Shown here: positions 1-8,468 of the stretch, piece by piece
How positions within the stretch are numbered: the first letter of the stretch is position 1
Layout: each line of letters starts with the position of its first letter
Assembly (NCBI RefSeq): GCF_033242265.1
Contig: NZ_BTFW01000001.1
Coordinates: 2,625,001 to 2,689,000, forward strand
Origin: Novosphingobium sp. IK01
GTDB lineage: Bacteria; Pseudomonadota; Alphaproteobacteria; Sphingomonadales; Sphingomonadaceae
DNA: 64,000 bases
Reading direction: 5' to 3'
Program-made: the position numbers and the translations under genes
Notes under the pieces: model-generated
Databases searched by the model: none
What the model was told of the DNA's origin: nothing
Seen by the model: only the letters and a program-made list of their open reading frames with translations

Positions 1-1022
1 TCGATCACGTCGGGATAGAGCGTGCCCTGCGCGAGGAAGTCGGCGCCGCCGATCTTCTTGGCCTCGGCCTCGAACACGTCGATGAAGGTCTTGCCGATGA
101 ACTTGCGCTTGGCTTCGGGATCGGTCGTGCCTTCAAGGCCGCCCAGGAACATCTCGGAGACGTCGGCATGGACGAGCGGGATGTGGTAGTGGTTGCGGAA
201 CAGCGAGACGACCTGTTCGGCCTCGCCCAGACGCATCAGGCCATGGTCGACGAAGACACAGGTGAGCTGGTCGCCGATCGCCTCGTGGATCAGCACGGCG
301 GCCACGGCGGAGTCGACGCCACCCGAAAGGCCGCAGATCACGCGCGCGTCGCCCACCTGGGCGCGGATTTCGGCGATCTTGGTCTTGCGGAATTCGGCCA
401 TCGTCCAGTCGCCGGTGCAGCCGCAGACGTGACGCACGAAATTGGCGATCAGCTTGCCGCCGTCGGGCGTGTGGACGACTTCGGGATGGAACTGGGTGCC
501 GTAGTACTTCTTTTCGTCATTGGCGATGACGGCGAAGGGGGCGCCGTCGGAGACCGCGACGATGCGGAAACCCGGGGCAAACTGGGTGACCTTGTCACCA
601 TGGCTCATCCACACCTGATGGCGTTCGCCCGGTGCCCAGAGGCCGTCGAAGAGCACGCAGGGCTCGGTCACGGTCAGGAAGGCGCGGCCAAATTCGCCCG
701 AATCGCCCGGTTCGACGGTGCCGCCGAGCTGATGGCTCATCACCTGCTGGCCGTAGCAGATGCCCAGGATCGGCAGGCCACTGTCGAACAGCACCTGCGG
801 CGCGCGGGGGCTGCCGTCGGCGGGCACGCTGGCGGGCGAACCCGACAGGATGATGCCCTTGGGCTTCATGCGGTGGAATGCCGCTTCGGCCTGGGTGAAG
901 GGGGCGATTTCGGAATAGACGCCCGCCTCGCGCACGCGGCGCGCGATCAGCTGCGTCACCTGGCTGCCAAAATCGACGATGAGGATCGATTCGGGGGCCG
1001 ATTCTTGGGGCTGGATGGTCAT
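1..1022 (-). CDS. guaA: GMP synthase (glutamine-hydrolysing), 5' part, cut by window edge
   Basis: Converts XMP to GMP with glutamine as nitrogen donor, the last step of guanine nucleotide synthesis in the cytoplasm. The first 340 codons are present (family about 520) and the C-terminal end lies beyond base 1. The N-terminal class I glutamine amidotransferase domain starts ILIVDFGSQ and carries the nucleophile elbow GICYGQQ, with the catalytic Cys at about residue 89. The ATP-pyrophosphatase P-loop SGGVDS is encoded near 310-330. The ATG at 1022 gives the usual short leader before ILIVDFGSQ. An inverted repeat sits 30 bases upstream. Identification is by family motifs and is firm. Confidence 0.96.
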   Translation of the reverse strand, partial: MTIQPQESAPESILIVDFGSQVTQLIARRVREAGVYSEIAPFTQAEAAFHRMKPKGIILSGSPASVPADGSPRAPQVLFDSGLPILGICYGQQVMSHQLGGTVEPGDSGEFGRAFLTVTEPCVLFDGLWAPGERHQVWMSHGDKVTQFAPGFRIVAVSDGAPFAVIANDEKKYYGTQFHPEVVHTPDGGKLIANFVRHVCGCTGDWTMAEFRKTKIAEIRAQVGDARVICGLSGGVDSAVAAVLIHEAIGDQLTCVFVDHGLMRLGEAEQVVSLFRNHYHIPLVHADVSEMFLGGLEGTTDPEAKRKFIGKTFIDVFEAEAKKIGGADFLAQGTLYPDVI

Positions 1023-1337
1023 GGCTGGCCGATAAGGAAGGCTGCCCTGCCTGTCCAGTATTTGCGAGGCCTGGACAATTTTGCTTCAAAATGGTGCAAG
1101 ATAGTTACGTATGCTAAATTATGCGTGGCAAACATGCCACAGCAAGCGAGTTGAGTGTAATAAATTGCACTTATTGCAAGTGTGTGATGCATGATAGCAC
1201 TTGTACAAAAACCGGCTGGTCCTATGTGAGCCCCAGTTCGCGGCTCCGTGCTGTTCACCCTGCCGGCGCGACGGACTGGAGAGGGCCTAGAAGGCACTAT
1301 AAAAAAACTTTATTCGCAGGAAATACAGGAGCAAACC
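1023..1337. other. AT-rich intergenic region between guaA and a small ORF
   Basis: This 315-base stretch is clearly more AT-rich than its surroundings and holds several short palindromes: the guaA-proximal repeat at 1052-1077, GTGGCA-N4-TGCCAC at 1125-1140, and CACTT-N5-AAGTG at about 1169-1183. It lies between two genes read outward, so it should hold the promoters of both. I find no protein-like ORF, tRNA or recognisable riboswitch in it. Confidence 0.45.
1052..1077. promoter_or_regulatory. Inverted repeat upstream of guaA
   Basis: TGTCCAG and CTGGACA form a perfect 7-base inverted repeat separated by 12 bases, ending 30 bases before the guaA start. It could be an operator bound by a dimeric regulator or a hairpin in the guaA 5' leader. 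I do not recognise the regulator. No T tract follows it in the guaA direction, so it is not a plain terminator. Confidence 0.4.
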
Positions 1338-1421
1338 ATGCGCAAGTTCGCTACGGTTGTGCTGCCGCTCATCCTTGCTGCTGGTGTCAGCGGCGCGATG
1401 TTCACTGCCACGCTCGTCTGA
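1338..1421 (+). CDS. Small hydrophobic protein, 27 residues, unknown
   Basis: ATG at 1338 follows a ribosome-binding-like AGGAG with 6-7 bases spacing, and the frame stops at TGA 1419-1421. The peptide starts MRKFATVV and is almost wholly hydrophobic after two basic residues, which suggests a single membrane helix or an uncleaved signal. A strong terminator follows at 1550-1583, so the ORF sits in its own transcription unit divergent from guaA. I do not recognise a family. A non-coding transcript that happens to hold an ORF is the main alternative. Confidence 0.45.
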   Translation: MRKFATVVLPLILAAGVSGAMFTATLV

Positions 1422-1549
1422 GCGCTGGTGGCAGCACTATGCCATTTCGGGCCGGATCCTCTCAAGCGGCTATGAAATGGTTTTAAATACTTGTTATAAA
1501 GCCTTTGTTTGCAATGTCACCGCATCGCGGCGAAGGTCTTGACGTCAAG

Positions 1550-1583
1550 CGGCCACCCGGCGGGGTGGCCGTTTTGCGTTTTT
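1550..1583 (+). terminator. Rho-independent terminator after the small ORF
   Basis: A 9-base GC-rich stem (CGGCCACCC pairing with GGGTGGCCG) with a 4-base loop is followed by TTTT, GCG and TTTTT. It ends the short plus-strand unit starting near 1300 and insulates the downstream gluQ gene. Confidence 0.8.
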
Positions 1584-1644
1584 AGCAATTGTGTCTTTGG
1601 GGATACACTTGTTCCCGAGAGGAAACCTTCTACCCATCCGCGCC

Positions 1645-2547
1645 ATGTCAGAACCTCTGCCGTCGACCGCACTGCGGACCGTGACGCGTTTCGCGCCCAG
1701 CCCCAACGGCCCCCTTCATCTGGGGCATGCCTGGGCGGCGCTCGTGGCGCAGGGGCGGGCGGCTGTCGATCAGGGCACTTTCCTCGTGCGGATCGAGGAC
1801 ATCGACGGGGCGCGCAATCGCCCTGAACTGGCCGACCAGTTTCGCGCCGATCTGGCCTGGCTGGGGCTGTCGTGGCGCGAGGTTGCGCCCCAGTCGCAGC
1901 GCATCGCCAGCTATCTGGCTGCCGCGCAGGTGTTGCACGGGGAGGGGCTGCTCTATCCATGCCGCTGCACGCGCGCGCAAATTGCGGCGGGGGCGCACGG
2001 GATGGGGCCTGATGGTCCGGTCTATCCGGGCACCTGCCGTCCATCTTTTCCGTATCGCGGCGCGTTTGCGCCGGCCCCGGACGTGGCCTGGCGGCTTGAT
2101 ATGGCGCGGGCCATGGAATGGGCCACCACCCGGCATGGATCGCTGGCGTGGGAGGATGAACGGCGGGGGCTGCAACAGGCCGATCCGCTGCCGTTCGGGG
2201 ATGTCGTGCTCTGGCGCAAGGATGCGCCTGCGTCCTATCATCTGGCCGCCACGCTCGACGATGCCGCCGATGGCGTGAGCGTGGTGACGCGCGGGGTGGA
2301 CCTGTTCCGGGCGAGCCATGTCCATCGCTTGCTTCAGGCCTTGCTGGGCCTGCCGGTGCCGCGCTGGCACCATCATGGCGTGCTGGTGGGACCAGACGGG
2401 CGCAAGCTGGCCAAGCGGCGCGGGGCTGCCGGATTGGCCGAACGCAGGCTGGCCGGGGAGGATGGGGCAGCCTTGGCCCGGCGGCTGAAGGATGGACGCT
2501 TTGATGCTGGCATTTCACTGGTCGACACCATAGACTTGGCGCCATGA
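1645..2547 (+). CDS. gluQ: Glutamyl-Q tRNA(Asp) synthetase
   Basis: A paralogue of the glutamyl-tRNA synthetase catalytic core that attaches glutamate to queuosine at the wobble position of tRNA(Asp). The 300-residue length matches the family, which lacks the anticodon-binding domain. Visible are FAPSPNGPLHLGHA near residues 15-28 (HIGH-type motif), Cys residues in YPCRCTRAQ and YPGTC that fit the partial zinc site, and KLAKR near residue 255 in the KMSKS position. The frame is open further upstream to 1591, but the ATG at 1645 gives the normal N-terminus. It overlaps the next gene by ATGA. queG, in the queuosine pathway, lies 4 kb away. Confidence 0.93.
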   Translation: MSEPLPSTALRTVTRFAPSPNGPLHLGHAWAALVAQGRAAVDQGTFLVRIEDIDGARNRPELADQFRADLAWLGLSWREVAPQSQRIASYLAAAQVLHGEGLLYPCRCTRAQIAAGAHGMGPDGPVYPGTCRPSFPYRGAFAPAPDVAWRLDMARAMEWATTRHGSLAWEDERRGLQQADPLPFGDVVLWRKDAPASYHLAATLDDAADGVSVVTRGVDLFRASHVHRLLQALLGLPVPRWHHHGVLVGPDGRKLAKRRGAAGLAERRLAGEDGAALARRLKDGRFDAGISLVDTIDLAP

Positions 2548-2780
2548 GGCAGGTTCTGGTCCCCTTGCTGATCGTGCTCATGGTGCTGACCGTGTGGTCG
2601 CTCGTGCGCGGGATCATGGCGTTCGCACGCACCGTGCGGCGGGATGGATCGGGGGAGGGCGCGGAAGGCCTGCGCGACATGCACTTGTTGCAGAACCGCA
2701 TGATGATGAACCGCATCAAGTTTCAGGGGTTGGCTATCGCGGTGGTGATCCTATTGCTGATGGTGGCCGGAAAACACTGA
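2544..2780 (+). CDS. HIG1-domain-like twin-transmembrane protein
   Basis: A 78-residue protein with a hydrophobic helix at about residues 3-20 and another at about 60-76. Between them is the segment LLQNRMMMNRIKFQ, which fits the Q-x-R-x4-R-x3-Q pattern of HIG1-type proteins. In mitochondria such proteins associate with respiratory supercomplexes; a bacterial role is not established here. It overlaps gluQ by ATGA and lies 13 bases before the PduO-type gene, so the three are probably co-transcribed. Small two-helix proteins beside this adenosyltransferase are, from memory, common in alphaproteobacteria. Confidence 0.75.
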   Translation: MRQVLVPLLIVLMVLTVWSLVRGIMAFARTVRRDGSGEGAEGLRDMHLLQNRMMMNRIKFQGLAIAVVILLLMVAGKH

Positions 2781-2793
2781 ACAGGCGAGAATC

Positions 2794-3381
2794 ATGGTAA
2801 AATTGAACAAGATCTACACCCGCACGGGGGACGCTGGCACGACCGGGCTGGTCGATGGCTCGCGCCGGGCCAAGCACGATGCGCGCATGGTCGCCATCGG
2901 CGAGGTGGACGAGGCCAACAGCGCACTGGGCCTTGCCGTGCTGGCGGTAGCGGCGATTCCGGCGCCTGCCGTTGCCGCCGAACTGGCGCGCATCCAGAAC
3001 GACCTGTTCGATCTTGGCGCCGATCTGGCCATGCCCGCGAGCGGCCCTGACGACGATTTCGCACCCGGCGCCATGACCTTGCGAATCGTGCCGGGTCAGG
3101 TCGACTGGCTCGAACAGGCGATCGACGCGCACAACGCCGATCTTCCCCCGCTCACCAGCTTCATTCTGCCCGGTGGCAGCGAGGCGGCGGCGCGGGTTCA
3201 TCTGGCGCGTGCCATCGTGCGCCGGGCCGAGCGGGCCGGCGTGGCACTGGCGGCGGCCGAGCCGGTCAATCCGGCGGCGCTGGCCTATCTCAACCGGCTT
3301 TCCGATTACTGCTTCGTGCTGGCGCGCGCGCTCAACAAGGGCGCCGATCCGCTCTGGGTTCCGGGCGCCAGCCGCTCTTGA
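2794..3381 (+). CDS. pduO: PduO-type ATP:cob(I)alamin adenosyltransferase
   Basis: Transfers the adenosyl group of ATP to cob(I)alamin, making the coenzyme form used for example by methylmalonyl-CoA mutase. The 195-residue protein begins VKLNKIYTRTGDAGTTGL, the family's N-terminal ATP-binding signature, and ends with LNRLSDYCFVLARALN, the conserved C-terminal helix. The ATG at 2794 is preceded by AGGCGAGAA. It follows the HIG1-like gene closely. pccB, at the right end of the window, feeds the same propionyl-CoA/methylmalonyl-CoA route, a functional link by inference only. No cobalamin riboswitch is seen upstream. Confidence 0.92.
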   Translation: MVKLNKIYTRTGDAGTTGLVDGSRRAKHDARMVAIGEVDEANSALGLAVLAVAAIPAPAVAAELARIQNDLFDLGADLAMPASGPDDDFAPGAMTLRIVPGQVDWLEQAIDAHNADLPPLTSFILPGGSEAAARVHLARAIVRRAERAGVALAAAEPVNPAALAYLNRLSDYCFVLARALNKGADPLWVPGASRS

Positions 3382-3465
3382 TTGGTCGGGCTTGACCAGC
3401 CGGGCTTGATTTTCGGTTTGCGGGCCTGCGTGCCCGCGACCGGTTGCAAAGGAAAGGGTGAAGGC

Positions 3466-4335
3466 ATGGAAACTGTTGCCGTTATCGGTGCCGGGCAGAT
3501 GGGCGCGGGCATTGCGCAAGTCATGGCGCAGGCGGGGCTGGCGGTCCTGCTCGCCGATGTCGATCTGGATGCGGCCACCAAGGGGCGCGAGCGGATCGGC
3601 AAGGGGCTGGCGCGTCTTGTCGCCAAGGAAAAGATGACGCAGGACGAGGCCGACGCGGCCCTCGCGAAGATCACCGCGATCGGGGATTATGCGCCGATGG
3701 CCGGGGCCGACCTGATCGTCGAGGCGGCGACCGAGCGCGAGGACATCAAGCAGAAGATTTTCGCCGCCGCCGGGGCTGTGCTGGCGCCCCATGCCATTCT
3801 GGCGAGCAATACCAGTTCGATCCCGATCACCCGCATGGCCGCGCGCACGGTCGATCCGGCGCGTTTCATCGGGCTGCATTTCTTCAATCCGGTGCCGGTG
3901 ATGAAGCTGGTCGAGGTCATCCCCGGCCTTGCCACCGCGCCTGCCACGATCGAGGCGATGCACGCGCTGGTCGGGCGGCTCAACAAGGTGATGGTGCTTT
4001 CGCAGGACGAGGCCGGGTTCATCGTCAACCGCATCCTCGTGCCGATGCTCAACGAGGCGGTCTTCGTGCTGGGTGGTGGCACGGCCAATGTTGCCGATAT
4101 CGACGAGGCCTGCCGCCTTGGTCTCAACCATCCGATGGGGCCGCTGCAACTGGCTGATTTCATCGGGCTGGACACCTGCCTGGAAATCATGCGCGTGTTT
4201 GCCAGCAGCACGGGCGATGGCAAGTATCGCCCGGCGCCGTTGCTGGCCAAATATGTCGAGGCCGGGTGGCTGGGCCGCAAGACCGGGCGTGGTTTCTATG
4301 ACTACAGCGGCGAAACGCCCGTTCCGACGCGGTAA
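3466..4335 (+). CDS. hbd: 3-hydroxybutyryl-CoA dehydrogenase
   Basis: NAD(P)-dependent oxidation or reduction at C3 of short-chain 3-hydroxyacyl-CoA. The 289-residue protein starts [18 protein letters not shown], the Rossmann dinucleotide site, and has [32 protein letters not shown] and the C-terminal domain signature [16 protein letters not shown]. The open frame reaches back to 3382, but the ATG at 3466 follows GGAAAGGGTGAAGG and matches family length. In this genome the enzyme could connect beta-oxidation intermediates to PHA metabolism (phaC near 38 kb), which is an inference. Confidence 0.93.
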   Translation: METVAVIGAGQMGAGIAQVMAQAGLAVLLADVDLDAATKGRERIGKGLARLVAKEKMTQDEADAALAKITAIGDYAPMAGADLIVEAATEREDIKQKIFAAAGAVLAPHAILASNTSSIPITRMAARTVDPARFIGLHFFNPVPVMKLVEVIPGLATAPATIEAMHALVGRLNKVMVLSQDEAGFIVNRILVPMLNEAVFVLGGGTANVADIDEACRLGLNHPMGPLQLADFIGLDTCLEIMRVFASSTGDGKYRPAPLLAKYVEAGWLGRKTGRGFYDYSGETPVPTR

Positions 4336-4348
4336 GCGCCCATGAACA

Positions 4349-5545
4349 TCAGGCCTTCGCGCGCTTTTTCGGGCGCGCGGGGCCTGATTTCATCACGGTG
4401 CGGCGGAACAGGACCGCGCCCGTGCGCACGATCAGGGCCACCCACAGCGCCTGCCAGCCCAGCGCGAGGACATGGGGCCATAGCTCGGTCGAGCGCGCCG
4501 CACGCGCCAGCATGGCAAAGGACGAGGAAAGCGGGAAGACGAGGCTGGCGGTCTCGATCATCGTGCCCGGACGGGCCAGCGCATAGCTGGCAAAGAAGAA
4601 CACCATGAGCTGAAGCATCGTGACCGGCATCGAGAGCGTCTGCACCTCGCGCACCGTGCTGGCCATGCCGCCGATGGCCAGAAACAGCGAGCCGAGCAGC
4701 AGGTAGGCCATCGCGAAATAGAGGAACCCCAGCCCCACGAACAGCGGCCAGCCCACCGCAGGCGCGGCCAGCATCGGCAGCGACTTCATCCCCGCCAGTA
4801 CCAGCCCGCCCCAGACCGTGCCCCAGACGGCAATGCCCACCATGCTCACCCCCAGCATGGCAAACAGCTTGCCCAGGAACAGCGCGTCCATGGGGATCGA
4901 GGCGGCGAGGACTTCGATGATCTTGTTGGCCTTTTCCTCGACAAGGTTCGAGAGGACCATGCCCGCCAGCAGCATCGTGAGCAGGAACAGCAGCACTTGC
5001 CCGGCCTGTGCGGTCATGACTTGCCCGCTTTTGACCTTGGCCGCGCTGGTGGCCACTTCGTCGAGGGTGACGGGGGGCAGCGGGGCGGGGTGGTCGTCGC
5101 GCGCGCGGGCGGCGATCAGGCCCACCATGCCCTGCCACATCTGCGCCCGCTCGGGCGTGGCGGTGAGCACCGGGTGATCGAGCGTGCCCGAGACGACGGC
5201 GGACAGCACGCCTTCGTGCCCCGGCAGATGTTTGGCAAGAAGCGCGCGCGGGTTGGTGCCGGGGGCATCGAGGGCGACGAAATCGGGGACATCGCCGGGC
5301 AGGGCATCGGCCAGCGCGGCATGGGCGGCCAGCAGGCGCCGGGTCTGTTCGGCGGGCAGGGCAAGGCCGACTTGCGGCTGGTTGAGTTCCTTGTCCACTT
5401 GCGCGCCAATGGCCCCGGCCATGCCGCCCACCACCAGCGGAAACAGCGGGCCGAGCAGGAACAGCAGGAAGGTCTTGGAAAAGATCACCGCAACGAAATC
5501 GCGGCGGGCGATGACGGCGGCGGCGCGCAGCTTTTCGGGGATCAT
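4349..5545 (-). CDS. ABC-2 type transporter permease (NatB-like)
   Basis: Membrane subunit of an ABC exporter; the substrate is unknown. The 398-residue protein has the ABC-2 layout: one N-terminal helix at about residues 25-45, a large non-cytoplasmic domain to about residue 175, then five or six helices, and a basic C-terminus. The start overlaps the end of the ATPase gene by ATGA, so the two are translationally coupled. It converges on the dehydrogenase gene, with only 13 bases between the stop codons. Confidence 0.85.
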   Translation of the reverse strand: MIPEKLRAAAVIARRDFVAVIFSKTFLLFLLGPLFPLVVGGMAGAIGAQVDKELNQPQVGLALPAEQTRRLLAAHAALADALPGDVPDFVALDAPGTNPRALLAKHLPGHEGVLSAVVSGTLDHPVLTATPERAQMWQGMVGLIAARARDDHPAPLPPVTLDEVATSAAKVKSGQVMTAQAGQVLLFLLTMLLAGMVLSNLVEEKANKIIEVLAASIPMDALFLGKLFAMLGVSMVGIAVWGTVWGGLVLAGMKSLPMLAAPAVGWPLFVGLGFLYFAMAYLLLGSLFLAIGGMASTVREVQTLSMPVTMLQLMVFFFASYALARPGTMIETASLVFPLSSSFAMLARAARSTELWPHVLALGWQALWVALIVRTGAVLFRRTVMKSGPARPKKRAKA

Positions 5546-6507
5546 CGGATGGCCTCTTCAGCTTGCGCGGCATTTTCGGCGAGCGCGCGGGCGGCGGCCT
5601 CGCCCGCGATGGCCACGAAGGCATCGTGCAGGCCGGGGCGCTCGATGGAGAGCGAGAGGATGCCCGCTTCCCCCTCGATCAGCGCGCGCAGCAGCGGTTC
5701 GACGCCGCTTTCGGGCAGGGTGAAGTGCCAGAAGGCCCCCTCGTGGCGGGCTTCAGGAGGGAGCGCGGCGCGCCATGGGCCATCGGCCGCGCGGGTTTCG
5801 AGGCGGACTTGCGGGCGCAGCCGGTCGCGCGCTTCGTCGACAAGGCCCGCAAACGGCACTTTGCCGCCTGCGATGATCGCCACCCGGTCGCACAGGCGCT
5901 CGGCATGGGCGATGACATGGGTGGAGAAAATGACCGTCGTGCCCCGTGCGGCCAGCGCGCGGATCATCGTTTCGAGCTTGCCCTGGTTGAGCGCGTCCAG
6001 CCCCGAGAACGGCTCGTCGAAAACCACCAGGTCGGGTTCGTGGACGAGGGTGCCCAGCAACTGGACCTGCTGGGCCATGCCTTTCGAGAGTTGGCGGATT
6101 TGCCGATCAGCGGCATAGGCGAGGCCATGCTCTTCCAGCAAAGCCCGCGCCCTCGCGCGTCCCACCTTGAGCGGCACCCCGCGCAGCGCGGCCAGAAAGG
6201 CGATGGCCTCGGTCGCCTTCATCGCCGGGTAAAGCCCGCGTTCCTCGGGCAGGTAGCCGATGCGCCGGGCGATATCGGTGGGGCGCTCGTGCCCCAGCAC
6301 CACGCGGCGCCCCTCGTCCGGGTCGATGATGCCCAGCAACATGCGCAGCGTCGTCGTCTTGCCCGCGCCATTGGGGCCAAGGATGCCATAGATCGCGCCC
6401 CTGGGCACGCGGATGTCCACGCCATCGACGGCGGTAAACCCGTCGAACCGCTTGACGAGGCCCTGTGCCTCGATGGCCCATTCGCCGTCCTGCCCGAAAT
6501 CTGCCAT
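5542..6507 (-). CDS. ABC transporter ATP-binding protein (NatA-like)
   Basis: The 321-residue ATPase powers the adjacent ABC-2 permease. It shows Walker A GPNGAGKT at residues 44-51, signature LSKGMAQQ, Walker B LVVFDEPFSGLD, and the switch histidine in FSTHVIAHAE. The C-terminal extension of about 90 residues resembles that of NatA/CcmA-like multidrug or sodium exporters. The frame is open up to 6663, but the ATG at 6507 gives the normal length. The promoter must lie in the roughly 60 bases shared with divergent queG. Confidence 0.9.
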   Translation of the reverse strand: MADFGQDGEWAIEAQGLVKRFDGFTAVDGVDIRVPRGAIYGILGPNGAGKTTTLRMLLGIIDPDEGRRVVLGHERPTDIARRIGYLPEERGLYPAMKATEAIAFLAALRGVPLKVGRARARALLEEHGLAYAADRQIRQLSKGMAQQVQLLGTLVHEPDLVVFDEPFSGLDALNQGKLETMIRALAARGTTVIFSTHVIAHAERLCDRVAIIAGGKVPFAGLVDEARDRLRPQVRLETRAADGPWRAALPPEARHEGAFWHFTLPESGVEPLLRALIEGEAGILSLSIERPGLHDAFVAIAGEAAARALAENAAQAEEAIR

Positions 6508-6568
6508 TACCCCCGCCGATCCTGTATTGGCCACTTGAGCATGCCTATGGCCGGAAGGGAAAGAAGGT

Positions 6569-7630
6569 TTGGTTAAGATCGTCTCTCCCGCCCTTCCACC
6601 ACTGGAGCAGCGTCTGCGAGAGGAAGCCGCGCGGATCGGCTTTGCTGCCTGCGGGATCACCACCGCGCAGGACGACCCGGCCCGCGCCGCCCGCCTCCAC
6701 GCCTGGCTGGGCGAGGGGCGCCACGGCTCGATGGACTGGATGGAAACCCGCGCCGAGCAGCGCCAAGGCCCGCAATCGCTCTGGCCCGAGGCGCGCAGCG
6801 TGATCGCGCTGGGGATGAGCTATGCCCCCGCGCACGACCCGCTGGCGCTGGCCGATGTGGCCGACCGCGCGCGGATTTCGGTCTATGCGCAAGGGGTCGA
6901 TTATCACGACCTCGTCAAGCGCGCGCTCAAGGCGCTGGCCCGCTGGATCGTGGCGCAGGAACCGCAGGCGCAAGTCAAAGTCTTCGTCGATACCGCCCCG
7001 GTCATGGAAAAACCGCTGGGCGAGGCCGCCGGGCTGGGCTGGCAGGGCAAGCACACCAACATGGTCAGCCGCCGCCACGGCTCGTGGCTGTTCCTCGGCG
7101 CCATCTATACCACGCTCGACCTTGCCCCCGATGCCCCCCACGCCAACCGCTGCGGCTCGTGCACGGCCTGCCAGGATGCCTGCCCGACGGGAGCCTTCCC
7201 CGCGCCCTACCAGCTCGACGCGCGGGCCTGCATTTCCTACCTCACCATCGAGCACAAGGGACCGATCCCCGAACGCTATCGCGCGGCGCTGGGCAACCGG
7301 ATCTATGGCTGCGACGATTGCCTCGCGGTCTGCCCATGGAACTCGTTCGCCCGCGCGGCCCACGACAACCATGCCTTCCTGCCCCGCGCCGAACTCGTCG
7401 CGCCGCGCCTCGCCGAACTGCTCGCGCTTGACGACGCGACCTTCCGCACGGTCTTCGCAGGCTCCCCCATCAAGCGGATCGGCCGCAACCGCTTCGTGCG
7501 CAACTGCCTCTACGCGGCGGGAAACAGCGGCGATCAACGGCTGGTGCCAACCGTCGAGGGGCTTCGCGCCGATCCCGACCCGGTCGTGGCGGAAGCGGCG
7601 GTCTGGGCCTTGGGGGCTTTGAAGCCATAA
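6569..7630 (+). CDS. queG: Epoxyqueuosine reductase
   Basis: Catalyses the last step of queuosine synthesis, reducing epoxyqueuosine in tRNA; a cobalamin- and iron-sulfur-dependent cytoplasmic enzyme. The 353-residue protein has ferredoxin-type cysteines [12 protein letters not shown] (about 195-205) and CDDCLAVCP (about 248-255), plus the [11 protein letters not shown] and HEAT-like C-terminal segments of the family. The start appears to be TTG at 6569: two nearby ATGs (6541, 6547) are out of frame and soon stop, and GGAAGGGA lies 8 bases before the TTG. The gene acts in the same tRNA modification pathway as gluQ. Confidence 0.93.
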   Translation: MVKIVSPALPPLEQRLREEAARIGFAACGITTAQDDPARAARLHAWLGEGRHGSMDWMETRAEQRQGPQSLWPEARSVIALGMSYAPAHDPLALADVADRARISVYAQGVDYHDLVKRALKALARWIVAQEPQAQVKVFVDTAPVMEKPLGEAAGLGWQGKHTNMVSRRHGSWLFLGAIYTTLDLAPDAPHANRCGSCTACQDACPTGAFPAPYQLDARACISYLTIEHKGPIPERYRAALGNRIYGCDDCLAVCPWNSFARAAHDNHAFLPRAELVAPRLAELLALDDATFRTVFAGSPIKRIGRNRFVRNCLYAAGNSGDQRLVPTVEGLRADPDPVVAEAAVWALGALKP

Positions 7631-7678
7631 TCGCTGCGCGACGCTGTTTTCAGGAAGGTAGTGAAGAAAAGAGATATC

Positions 7679-7720
7679 GAAGGGGGCAAGGCCCCCTTCA
7701 CCCCATTAACTTTGGCGGGG
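7679..7720. repeat. Dispersed G-rich hairpin repeat, copy A
   Basis: A perfect 9-base stem, GAAGGGGGC with GCCCCCTTC, loop AAG, is followed by ACCCCATT and then CTTTGGC. Copy B at 40665-40702 has the same stem, loop and flank in reverse orientation. It lies 48 bases after queG and may help terminate that transcript, although no T tract follows. Confidence 0.6.
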
Positions 7721-7908
7721 TGGGCGTTTTCGAATGGCCGTTTGCGACCAACTCACGCCATCCGGTTGAAGTCGCTAGAATGTCCGATGCCGCTGCAACC
7801 GGTCCTTTGTAAACCAGACGGCCTGCCGGTCGGCTACGCGTAGAAAGCGAACATTGCCCACGCTGCAATTCACTACGCGACCATATGCGAGTTCTGGCAA
7901 ATCCTGCA

Positions 7909-8388
7909 TCACGCGGACATTTCGACTTTAGCTTCTTCTTGTATTATTTTTACAAAGTCGATTGGATCGTTGAAATAGTTTCTATATGCCGACCTCAGCT
8001 GCTTTGGGTTGCTTGCTCGAACATAAACAGCATTTAGGCTCGAACCCGAAGTTTCTAACTCAGTGGCTTTAGCAATAGCGTCGCTCGAATTTCTAAACGG
8101 AATCACTTCCAGACCGGCACTTCCGTCCGCGTTTTTGAAAACATTTAGAACGGTATGCTCTTGCAGTTTCTCCTCGTCTTCAAACTGCTTGAGAGCAGAC
8201 AGCCGCTGGAGAATCCCGAGCTCATCTTCAAGGGTCTGAAGCTGATCTTGTAGATCAGAGGTACTTACGTTCGAGAAGGCTCTCTCCAGATGTTCGTGTT
8301 TTCGAGCGATGATCTCGCTGGCAATTGCAAAAAATTTACCTCGTTTCGACTGGTCCATTTCGAACTTTGTCCGCTCCCCGTCGATTAA
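7909..8388 (-). pseudogene. RelA/SpoT-domain protein, 3' fragment
   Basis: This is the C-terminal part of a gene cut by the IS element at 8389-9703. Joining it to 9704-10301 after removing one TTAA copy gives one continuous frame of 357 codons plus stop; across the join the protein reads AVEISDLIDGERTKFEMDQS. This part has charged helices (KRGKFFAIASEIIARKHEHLERAF, broken here as KRGKFFAIAS then EIIARKHEHL), a likely coiled coil at LQDQLQTLEDELGILQRL, and a small C-terminal domain. The sequence is AT-richer than neighbouring genes. A 149-residue ORF could still be translated from an internal ATG at 8358, but it lacks the synthetase domain. Confidence 0.85.
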
Positions 8389-8406
8389 CAGGCTGCGGAA
8401 AAAGGC
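8389..8406 (+). repeat. IS left terminal inverted repeat
   Basis: CAGGCTGCGGAAAAAGGC, matching the complement of 9686-9703 at all 18 positions. The external flank is TTAA. Confidence 0.95.
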
Positions 8407-8468
8407 CCTTGCGCGCAGGCACTATTGCTGATTCCAGGATCGCGTAGCGTGATGTTGAAGGGACGGTG

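Noticed and set aside
2781..2793. Cobalamin riboswitch before the PduO-type gene
   Set aside because: Only 13 bases separate it from the preceding gene and no B12-box-like sequence is visible.
7661..7843. 60-codon ORF after queG
   Set aside because: It is built on the hairpin repeat, has no good ribosome site and no recognisable features.
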